DNA from: Calliopum simillimum
Lineage: Eukaryota > Arthropoda > Insecta > Diptera > Lauxaniidae
Reading direction: 5' to 3'
NCBI GenBank assembly: GCA_951812925.1
Contig: OX638369.1
Span: 16,769,329 to 16,833,328, forward strand
DNA length: 64,000 nucleotides
Below are positions 33,218 through 43,500 of this stretch, one piece after another (position 1 is the stretch's first letter; every line of letters begins with the position of its first letter). The notes beneath the pieces are model-generated. The model did no database searches. It was not told the origin of the DNA and saw only the letters and a program-made list of their open reading frames with translations. A program made the position numbers and the translations under genes.

Positions 33218-33655
33218 CAGGTCAGGCCTTAGGTGCCTAGCGTCACGCAACTCAAAGGGCTGCTGAGACCACCGAACAGGCTCAAGCCAAAAAGGTGAAT
33301 CAACTCTTTAAGCAAAATTCCGACACTTCAGTACGAGATATTGCTGCAACGGCAGGCACCTCGAAATCTACTATGCAAAGACTGAAAGAGTAAAATAAGA
33401 TGAAGACCTACAGAGTTTTAAAAGTATCAGGCGAGCCCGAAAGTTGTTTGATGGTTTCCGGACTAAATCTGACTGTTACGTAATAGATGATTTAACACAG
33501 ATTAAGGCAGATTTCAATCAGCTACCAGGACACAATTTTTATACCTGCGCGAAAAACAGGGATGTACAAATCAAATTTAGAGAAAAGAAATCACAGAATT
33601 TCCCAAGCAGAACAGTATGGTTTGGCAAGCCATATGCAAATGTAGACTGACAAGC
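33218..33655 (+). pseudogene. Tc1-like transposase remnant
   Basis: Frames read KKVNQLFKQNSDTSVRDIAA and TAGTSKSTMQRLKE, a Tc1-type HTH. An internal deletion follows, then FREKKSQNFPSRTVWFGKPY, where related elements have K...KFPKKVMVWG. Related in type to 53413-53996. TIRs not identified. Confidence 0.6.
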
Positions 33656-34161
33656 AGTTTTTTTTTTGTAACACAGGGTAAAATAAATTCGAAAATTGAT
33701 ATTGAGGTGTGTCTTAAAAAACGTCTTTTGCTATTTTTTTTCTGCTCTGCTTAAGCAACACCTCTGACTATTCTAAAGCCATCATAGAGTGGCACTAGAA
33801 CACATTAGTTTAAAAAAATTCGAGTCAATTAACTGCCCAGAGCTTTGACTTATGGAGAGGTATCTGCCCTTCGAAATAGTATATCGATACCTTTAAGCGC
33901 TATAGTCCTATTTCCATTTTTTGAATTGTTGGGGAATTCAAAAAAGAAGATTTCAAACAGTGGTTATTCAGAATTGGCTGCTATTTTAATATTACGATTT
34001 ATGTTATAATTTTTCTTTAGTATATTTTAACTTATTTTCCATAGTCTCTTATTAGTTAAAGGTTTGTTTTTTAAAATTCTGCGGACATTTTAAAATTTAT
34101 CTGGTCAAATTTGAGCAAACCTTACAAGTTATTTTGATAAAATTTGGCTGAGGGGTGGTGA
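33656..34161. other. Gene-free stretch
   Basis: No feature recognised apart from poly(T) at 33660. Confidence 0.4.
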
Positions 34162-34169
34162 CTGTTCAT

Positions 34170-35875
34170 TAGACCGGTGCGTTTTGGACGAAAGTTTAAA
34201 ATTTGTCGCGTAACCGGCAGAATTGAAAAGTTTAACTATCGACATGAAGATTGCCGCCACACTAGCTCTGAGAGATGTCGGGAAGGGGTGTCGATATATT
34301 TTTCAAGGTTGAAAAACGTGATTTAAAAATGCATGCTCATAGGTCCGAAGTGAATCAATTCTCAGCTTCGTAGTAGGTCGAAAACTGAAATCAAAGACAT
34401 GGATTCGTATGTATTTTTTCCCGTAGAATCAAAGGCCTCATTAGTTTTCTGATTAGACGTTTATTTTTGGCGTTAAGTGAACTTTTCAGCTCAAAAAAGT
34501 CGAAATTTTTCCAAATCTCCTGTTTGAGCACTCCACAATTGAACAGAAAAAATCTTTGAAAAATTCGATATATACATTTTGTTAGGATTTTTTCTGTCAA
34601 ATCCAGTGGTACCATTTTTTTTGCGCTAGGACATTATTTTTATTCATGAAAAACAAATTTTTGATTTTTATTATCAAAAAATATCACGAAATCGGGCGTT
34701 AATATTTAGTCAACGATGGTTTCCAAAGTCCGGACGGTTTTTTTTTTTTTCGGTGCACCCTAGTAAAATTTTTTTAGAATATTTTTGGAATTTTTTTAAC
34801 CCATTTTAAACAAGTTTTTGAAAAAGGGATCAAAAGACCCTTAAAAACGGGATATAATGGGTTAAGATGTTCACATAATTTAATGTAGAATCAAGCATGG
34901 AACAATATTTTAGAACATATTAACCCATTATAAACAAGTTTTTGAAAAAGAAGTCGAAAAGACCCTTAAAAACGCGTTATAATGGGTTAAGATGTTCTAA
35001 AATATTGTTCCATGCTTGATTCTACATGAAGTTGTGTGAACATCTTAACCCATTATATACCATTATATAGCGTTTTTAAGGGTCTTTTCGACCCCTTTTT
35101 CGAAAACTTGTTATAATGGGTTAAGATGTTCTCAAATATTGTTCCATGCTTAATTCTAAATTAAGTTATGCAAACATCTTAACCCTTTATATCCCGTTTT
35201 CAAGGGTCTTTTTGACCCCTTTTTCAAAAACTTGTTTATAATGGGTTAAAAAAAATTCCAAAAATATTCTAAAAAAATTTTAATAGGGGGCACCGACAAA
35301 AAAGAAACCGTCCGGACGTTGGGAACCGTCGTTGACTAAATATTTACGCCCGATTTCGTGATATTTTTTGATAATAAAAATCAAAAATTCGTTTTTCATG
35401 AATGAAAATAATGTCGTAGCGCAAAAAAAGTGGTACCACTGGATGTGTCAGGAAAAATCCTAGCAAAATATACATTTAGAATTTTTCTATGATTTTTTCT
35501 GTTCAATTGTGGAGTGCTCAAACAGGGGATTTGGAAAATTTCGACTTTTTTGAGCTGAAAAGTTCACTTAACGCCAAAAATGGACATCTAATCAGAAAAC
35601 TAATGATGCCATTCGATTTTACGGGAAAAAATACATAAGAATCCATGTCTTGGATTTCAGTTTTCGACCTACTACGAAGCTGAGAATTGATTCACTTCGG
35701 ACCTATAAGCAAGCATTTTTAAACCACGTTTTTCAACCTTCAAAAATATATCGACACCCCTTCCCGTCATCTCTCAGAGCTAGAGTGGCGGCAATCTTCA
35801 TGTCGATAGTTAAACTTTACAATTCTGCCGGTTACGCGACGAATTTTAAACTTTCGTCCAAAACGCACCGGTCTA
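34170..35875. mobile_element. Foldback element with 8-bp target duplication
   Basis: A near-complete palindrome of 1,706 bp. It starts TAGACCGGTGCGTTTTGGAC and ends with the exact inverse, flanked by the perfect 8-bp repeat CTGTTCAT (34162-34169, 35876-35883). Outer arms of about 600 bp pair along their length. The centre (34796-35250) is an array of short inverted units built on AACCCATTATAAACAAGTTT and AGGGTCTTTT.GACC. 8-bp duplications and TAG ends suggest hAT-type mobilisation; no transposase is encoded. Confidence 0.88.
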
Positions 35876-35883
35876 CTGTTCAT

Positions 35884-36940
35884 ACCTTGCAATGAACCAA
35901 AACTGTTAGAGGTTGAAGAAATTCCACGCCCACTTTTTTGACAATTAGAACAATTTGATTCAATATTAATCTAAAAAGGCTCTTTCTGATAGCCAGGATT
36001 CTTTTGTGGTATGTCGTTATGTTCCTTAACTCGAAAAATGGCGTGACATTACAAAAAAAACTTATATAATTGTAAGATATGTTAAATGAACTATAAAGTA
36101 ATTTTTCTGAATTTTATTAAAGAGTGTTCACTTAAAGTAAGGTATCTCCTTCATAAAAGTTGGTTGAATATCACAAGTGAGTGTCGCACCTCCCATACAA
36201 GTAGAACACATTTAATGTTATATTTAGGAATAGCTTTGAGCTATAGCAGTAATACTGAGATTCGATGTGGATCACTAATTAAGAAAATTTGGTTAAAACT
36301 TGAGGTGAAAATAGATAAAAAAAAAAAAAATAGCCCAAACGTAGAAAATAAGTAGAGATAGCACATTTGCGCTCTTCAAAAAATTTAGTATGTATTGGAT
36401 ATAGGATTTTTTTTTAATTCTCGAATATTTTGATGTCTTAGTGGTATTTTGAAGTCCCACTTTTTTGCTTTCGGTAAATAAGTTCATAACGCTACCATAA
36501 CTGCAAAAATCTCAAAATCGCAAAAAGTGGAGATAGGACTATAGCGCTCTAAGGTATCAATACATACTTACTACATAAAATTTACAAGATTTCGGACATA
36601 AGTGAAGAAGACCGTCGGGACTCTCGACGAAACAACTGTACGAATCTTAATGAAGAAAAAATAAAATACTTTATACGAAATAAATATTTGTTTATAGTGT
36701 TTGGGTTATTTGTATTATGTTCATTTTGTATACTACCCATAAATAAAAAGCAAATAAAAAATTAAAAAAAAAATTCATTAACGATTTTTTAATTGATGAG
36801 AAACAATGCACCTCACCTAATACCTCACATTTTGATACGTTCGTTTGTGAATATTACCTTTTCACTTAAATTTTTTAAATTATTTAAATAGTATGAAGAT
36901 TGATGCAAGTTTGGACAAAAATAGGCTATTTGAAGTACAA
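35884..36940. other. Gene-free stretch inside the Helitron span
   Basis: No gene recognised. The 89-residue open frame at 36086-36355 has no recognisable homology or splice context. Confidence 0.4.
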
Positions 36941-36978
36941 ATAAGTACTACGCAGACGAAGTCGCGGGTAAATGCTAG

Positions 36979-37542
36979 TATATCTATATAACTAGAATAT
37001 GAAATATTTAAAGTTCCTTAAAACCTTATTTAAATCATGTCAATGGCTTTATTTTTCTCCGAAATATCGTAGACTGAAATAATGAGAAAACATATTTTTT
37101 GCACTTTATCAACTTTTTAGGTTAGGATATCTCTAAGAAAAATACAGATATCAACAAAATTTAAACTAGGTTTTAAGCAAAAAAATTTAAAACTATCAGA
37201 TACTGTGTCGGACTTTGCGGATGAAAGTTCCATATTCTAATTACATGCTTGCTTAGGGTAAGATATCTCAAAAACCATATAAGTACAGCAATTCTAACGT
37301 CGGATTCAGATTCAGCATTGCAAAAACATTTAAAATAAATAAATATTTTTGCGATATTTCGCGGAGATGATCAGCTACGATTTCGGGGTTTGCATTTTTT
37401 ACACCACTAAACTAATACAAATGAAACCCCATTCACAGATTTTCTCCACATCTTCATCACACTTATCGACTGCTCAAGAGCGCCGTGTATACATTGTAAA
37501 AAAATCGATAAAATAATCTAATCTAAATTAAACAATCCTGAG
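36979..37542. other. Gene-free stretch
   Basis: Contains TCGGATTCAGATTCAGCA (about 37300-37317), resembling the CACAG-hairpin core, but no clear arms. Confidence 0.35.
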
Positions 37543-40380
37543 CAGTGCTGTCGTTTTGAAAAGTTTGAGCGAAGTGAAATTTTGTAAAAAGTGAAGTGTT
37601 TCGAAGTAAAATTCTGAAAAAGTGAAGTGTTAGCGAAGTGTACACAAAAAGTTAGAGCACAAATTTATTTATTTAGTTCATTCATTTTTATGCTACATTT
37701 GTAAATACTTTAAAAAAAATATCTTATGAAAAACTTACATTTTGTGATCAAATTCATAAGTAAACTGAAGCGCTTACTATTTTAACCACAAAATTTTTAA
37801 TAACATACATAAATATATACTTATTAAAAAATAACATCACAAAAATAAAGGAAACAGATTCATTAGGAACAGAAAACAGTATTTTCTTTAACTTAAATAC
37901 AGTTTATAATAAGTTTAAGTTGTTGTACTTTGAAATTATGTTTTTAGGCGGTTCCCAGTTTCCTTGAACTGGAACTACCTCTTTTGTTAATAATATTGAA
38001 TTAACTGTTTTAACTTTTAAGCAATTTCTTTTTGCAGTTTTTGAATTTGACATGTGAGAGAAAGTTCTTTCTGGAGGTGCACTACTATGAGGGAGACACA
38101 ATATAGCCCCGACAAAATCTTTTAGGTTCGGATACATGATTTCTCCCAAATTGTTCTTGATATTAAAAACCATTTGCCAAAACAATGCAAGGTTTTCTTC
38201 TGTCTGTGAAAAATCTTGCAGAATCAGAAGCCTCCATTCACTCTCTAAATCTTCAAATTTTTGTTCATTTTCTACTAAATTGGGAAAAGCATCCAAAAGT
38301 GGCACTAAACTAGGTCCTAGTGATGCTGGATTTAAATTTTCAACTGCTTTTAAAACAGGATCATCAAAATTAATTCTCTTTACAATTTGTTTAGAAAGAA
38401 TTACATAAAATTTTTGGCAATTAATTTTAATATCATAGACTTCTTTGTCATTTAAAGCACCTCTATTTATAAACTTTGAAACTTTAGGACCCAAATAAAT
38501 ATCTTTAACATCTTTATACAACTTGCAATCATCAAAATCTTCTTTATTTAATGATTCCAAATTAATAGAATTTAAATCAATGTAATTATTTAAAATAGAT
38601 TTAAAATATAGTTTCATTATTTTTAAAAGTATATGAAAACGTGGAGTTTCTGCTTGAAATTCTAAATTGATTTTGTTTATTTCCTTCAAAGCATATGATA
38701 AAAACAAAAGATAACATTTAGTCGCTGGATTTAATTCTACCAAAATCCTGTTCGTCATATCACTGTTTTGTTCAAAGTCAGTGTATGTAAAATAGTACAG
38801 CAACGCATCCCACTGTTCTAAGATTCGCTGAACTGCAGCTTCGAACGACAGCCATCGAGTGTTGGCCTTTTTTAATATTTTGTGTTTCTCTATATTGAAA
38901 TATTCCTGAAATTCAGTGAATTCTTTTTGACGTTTGCTACTGTGGGCGAAGAACATGTAGATATCTCTCACTAATCGCTCTATTTGTAAAGGTATTGCTT
39001 TAGATGCTTTAGAGGAGCATAAATGCATAGAATGGCACACGCAGCCAATAACATATAAATGTGGATTCAAATCTTTTAACAGTACTTGCACGCTTTTAAC
39101 TCTACCCATCATAACGGACGCGTTATCAGCTGCGAATCCAATAAGGTTTTTAAAGGGAATATTACGTTTCTCTAAAAAGTTCTTCAATGCACAAAATATT
39201 GATTTTGAGTCAGAATTATCGAGTTCAATCAAATTAACAAAGCGATCGCGAATTTTTCCAATATCGTTATCAAAATAGCGAGCTACCAATGCCAGGCATT
39301 TTGATGTGCTAACATCAGTCGCCTCATCAATAATTAAAGAAAATTTATTTTTTCTTAAGCAATCACTTAATATTTCACTAAAGCTTTCCGACAATAAAGT
39401 ATTTACCGTTTCTGTAGCCTTTGTTTTCCCACATTTTAGTTCCTTAACGATGTCACTATCTTCGGCAACGCTTTGAATGAGTTCAATTAAAGGTGTTATA
39501 ATTGTAAAAGGAAGATTATGTAGACATAAGAAGACAATTATTTTTAATTCCGCTGCCTTCACCTTGTTGATTTTTGATTGAAACGTTGAAATTTGCTTGT
39601 GGTCATCAATTTGTGGTTGATTCCTTAAATCACATACCATTTTTTTATGATGTTCGGTTTTGCCATGCCTTTCAATGTTTGTTTTGTTGTGTGCTAAGGT
39701 TTTTTTGCAAATATTGCAAAAACTACTGCCGTCTTTGTTGTCCAACCAATTAAACTCTTCTTTCCACTGTTGACGAAATTGTTGTCGGTGTGGTTTTTTC
39801 GTGCATAAACGCTCATTTGTATTTCCATTTTTATTGGAATTTGAGCAAGTGCTACTATTAAAAAATAAGGTTAATTAGAAATACTTTTTTAAATGATTTT
39901 AAACTTACTTATCTTCCAAACAGCTTGATCTTTTCTCTCTAGTTTTTGGCTCAGAATCATCATTTTGGAAAAATCTACATAAAGAAAAGTAAAAATTGCA
40001 ACTGGTTTAAAAAATTTTGTGATTTTAAACTTACTTGTTTATATTAGTTTGTTTTTCCGATCGCTTTTTGTTTTCGTTATCCATTTTCGAGATTTTTTAT
40101 TACGCAATAACAATTACTTTTCCGTCAGGGCAGGCACTTAAACGATAACATGAGATTGCAGTGTGTCAATTATCGCTGCCATTTTGTCTATTTATCGTCA
40201 ATGAATCATCGGCGTACAAAAAAGTATGTTTCTGTACTCTCATAAAAACAATTATGAAATTTTTAGGAAAAAATTCAGATTCAAGAAAAAGTGAAGTGAT
40301 TTTATGAAAGAGGAAGTGGCGAAGTGTTTTTGATAAAAAAGGAGCAAAACACTTCAATTGAAGTGTCAGCGACAGCACTG
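37543..40380 (-). mobile_element. Potentially complete hAT transposon
   Basis: Inverted ends CAGTGCTGTCG (37543) and CGACAGCACTG (40380), the usual CAG start of hAT elements. Subterminal regions are rich in GAAGTG words at both ends. 2,838 bp, with an apparently intact three-exon transposase. The 8-bp flanks (ATCCTGAG, TACTTCAA) do not match, so no target duplication is visible. It ends 148 bp before the caspase start codon. Confidence 0.85.
37904..40084 (-). CDS. hAT family transposase
   Basis: Three exons on the minus strand: 40084-40035, 39974-39909 and 39854-37904. Phases are consistent (2 and 2), introns start GTAAGT and end GTAG and ATAG, and the total is 688 residues. Residues 85-107 form a BED-type zinc finger (FCNICKK...H....H). 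The catalytic domain has IIDEATD (Asp215), GFAADNAS (Asp282) with CVCHSMHLC shortly after, the C..H motif of hAT proteins. The C-terminus has the dimerisation signature with the probable Glu in SAPPERTFSHMS. Start chosen at the ATG opening exon 1; the last exon alone is open for 650 codons. No stops or frameshifts are seen, which is rare in this window. Confidence 0.88.
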
Positions 40381-40406
40381 TACTTCAACGGCCTGATAAC
40401 TTCTTA

Positions 40407-40412
40407 TCAGTT
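40407..40412 (+). promoter_or_regulatory. Initiator-like TCAGTT upstream of the caspase
   Basis: Arthropod initiator consensus TCAGTY 117-122 bp before the caspase ATG, inside the 148 bp between the hAT end and the start codon. No TATA box or DPE is evident. The hAT insertion may have displaced the original promoter. Confidence 0.3.
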
Positions 40413-40528
40413 CTAAGAATTGATACCGTGTTATCGTTGTGCAAAAAAATATTCGTATTAATTTAAAAAAAAAATGTAATTACTTAAAGAAAGTGAAAGA
40501 TATTCAGTTAAAATTCTACTTTGTTATA

Positions 40529-43500
40529 ATGCAGACGTCAAGTGAAAAGAGTGCGTTTAAAAAAGGAATAGCTATAATTTTTAATGTGGAAAATGATCGA
40601 ATAGATTCGAAAAATGATTTGCTTAAATTAAAAAGTACATTGGAAAGCCTGAATGTCGATGTAACACCAAAAACAATAAACTTGGACATTGCTTACATTG
40701 ACAAATTAACCAAAGAAAAAAAGGATGACGAGGTATCAAAGATTAAGAAGAAGACTATGGAGGGTATGTATAACAAGCTACATATGTCACAACAAGTGAG
40801 TGATATCTTACATATGTATTTACTCCAATTGGGTGATTTCATTTAAGCGGTAATTCTGCCTTATTCTGTTAAAGCAAAAAACCAACATTTTTACTTTCGA
40901 TACTTTGAGTAATTTCATTTAAAAAAAAAAAAATCCATTTGTATGAGAAATTCTCATTTTATATATGGCCATATCCGAAAATAATCCCCTCTTATATGAC
41001 CCAGTTTTTAAGAAAATTATTTTCTCCATGTTCAATAACCAAATGTAATGGAATTTATTCCTAGACATATAAAATGAAATTCCCAATAGGTGAACAGAAA
41101 AATTTCGACTCGAGATGGTGTGTGGATGTCGTTTTACCTAAAAATTTTGGAAAAATCGAGATTTCCGATAATATACGAGAGAGCATACATTTCAGAAGTA
41201 GTAGATATGTTACGGGGCACCTTTCCAAATATTCTGGAGTAAAATTCAGAAAAGTCGTATGTGGGTCGTGGCGACAAAATGGGTTAAAGTGTCTAAATCG
41301 CTCATTACGGCCACATAAAAGGTCCTTAAATTCTAAAAAAATTCTAGCAAATTTTTTGATGAAAAATAAATTGATTTTATTTGTGACATTTTTTTAATTT
41401 AAGTGCCCCCTTCAGAGTAAAAAATAAAAAACGAAAAATTTGGGGTGAAAAAATTCGATTTTTGGAGATATGCGATCGAGCACACCATAGCGACACATAA
41501 GGCAAGATAGCATGACAGAAAAATCGTATGTGGATCGTGGCGACAGAATGGGTTAAAAAGTCTAAATCGCTCTTTACGCCCACATAACAGGTCCGAAAAT
41601 TCTGAAAAAATTCAAGCAAATTCCTTGACATATCTTGTCTTATGTGGCCGTAATGAGCGATTTAGACATTTTAACCCATTTTGTCGTCACGGCCCACATA
41701 CGATTTTTCTGAACATACTTATCTACTACTTCTGAAATATGTGCTCTCCCGTTTATTATCGGAAATCTCGATTTTCCCAAAATTTTTAGATAAAACGACC
41801 TTCTGACACCATCTCGGGTCGAAATTTTTCTGTTCACCTATTGGGAATTTCATTTTATACGTCTAGGAATATATTCCACCACATTTGGTTACACAGGCCC
41901 ACAAAAAAAAAGTACCATGCGCGAAAGATCAGACCACCTGAACTTTATGTTTTCGGGGTCGCTGAATCCGAATATGGTGCCAGAATAGCGAAGTTGGTTC
42001 GCGTTTTTTCAGAAATCAACAATAATGCTGAAAATTACTGATTTTCGCTGGTTTCTGAAAAAACGCGAACCAACTTCGCTAATCTGGCACCATATTCGGA
42101 TTCAGCGACCCCGAAAACATAAAGTTCAGTTGGTCTGATCTGTCGCGCATGGTACTTTTTTTTTTTTTTTTGGCCTGTGCACAGGACTAAAAAAAAATTC
42201 CCTGCGCGAAGGATCAGACCACCTGAACTTTATGTTTTCGGGGTCGCTGAGTCCGAATATGGTGTCAGAATTGCGGAGTTGGCTCGAGTTTTTTCAGAAA
42301 TCAGAAATAATGCTGAAAAAAATCTTAAATTTTTCAGCATAATTGCTGATTTCTGAAAAAACCCGAACCAACTTGGCTATTCTGGCACCATATTCGGATT
42401 CAGCGACCCCGAAAACATAAAGTTCAGGTGGTCTGATCTTTCGCGCATGGTACTTTTTTTTTTGTGGGCCTGTGTTATTGAACATGGAAAAAAAAATTTT
42501 CTTAAAACCTGCGTCATATAGGGTGTTTTTTTTAGAGGTATAGAACTTCGAATTGAAATAAAACACAAGAAAATCGTTTTAATGTCCATCAATGTGGCTT
42601 TATTGGAAGGATAATTTTATGCCATTAATGTTTAAATATAATTTCGGGCATGTGGCCGCCGCGGCTGGCTCGAATAAAGCCAATTCTACAGGTCCAATTT
42701 TCAACCACTTTTTCGAGCATATGGGGCCGTATGTCGGCAATAACGCCACGAATGTTGGCTTCCAAGTCCCCTAACGTTTCTGGTTTGTTGGCGTAGACGA
42801 GCGACTTCACATATCCCCAAAGAAAATAATCCAATGGTGTCAAATCACACGATCTTGGTGGCCAATTGACAGGTCCATTCCGCGAAATTATGCGCTCATC
42901 GAATGTTTCCTTCAATAAATCGATTGTGACGTGCGCTGTGTGGCATGTAGCGCCGTCTTGTTGGAACCACAACTCATGTAAGGTCGCAAGCCAAGATCTT
43001 TGCGCAAAATCTTCCATAAAGTTGATGGACAAAGCTCCAATTGCTGTGCACGGTGGCGAATCGATTCATTCGGGTCCTCTTCAACATTTTGCTCTACAGC
43101 GGCAATTGTTTCTTCGGTGCGCACTGTTCGACGTCTCTGCGGATGCGTATTATCACATGGAGTAAACGTAGTGCGAAAACGACCAATGGTTAACCGAATT
43201 AATTGCTCTGATGGACGATTATGTCGACCATAAAATGGACGGAGCTTGCGGTAAACTTCGCGAACTGAACCATTATTTTCGAAATAAATTTGCACGATTT
43301 GCAAGCGTTGTTCTTTTGTCAACCTGTTCATGATGAAATGGCAAACCAAACTGAACATAAATGACATTAGAGTTGCCAGATTTGACCACAAAATGCCAGT
43401 TTTATCTCTATTCGAAAAACAAACCTCTAAAAAAAACACCCTTTATGAGAGGAGATTATTTTCGGATACGCCCATATGTAAATATGTATTACTAGCATAT

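Larger units (their letters stand above)
29310..36978 (+). mobile_element. Helitron-type element, heavily invaded
   Basis: The 5' end reads A|TCTATACTAATATTATAAA then TGCGAAAGTAACTCTG, a known insect Helitron start. The 3' end reads CGCAGACGAAGTCGCGGGTA then AATGCTAG|T, with a 3' hairpin (CGC-GAC, loop GAA, GTC-GCG) before CTAG. TC start, CTAG end and insertion between A and T are diagnostic. The span is 7.7 kb. Removing a second Helitron (29584-30342), the Transib-like element (30394-32728) and the foldback element (34170-35875) leaves about 2.9 kb. No Rep/helicase gene is seen. The two ends could belong to different copies. Confidence 0.62.
40950..43480. repeat. Large palindrome in caspase intron 1, twice invaded
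   Basis: Left arm about 40950-41330 and right arm 41640-41891 plus 42475-42519 plus 43443-43480 are inverted copies. The right arm is broken by the hairpin dimer 41892-42474 (TTA duplicated) and the deleted Tc1/mariner 42520-43442. Removing both restores pairing of TTGAACATGG with CCATGTTCAA and GATTATTTTCGGATA with its inverse. The middle (41385-41640) holds another inverted pair. A solo fragment lies at 1012-1076. Confidence 0.8.

Noticed and set aside
40439..40528. Upstream extension of the caspase frame
   Set aside because: The frame is open but its first codon is GTG; the first ATG with caspase homology following is at 40529.
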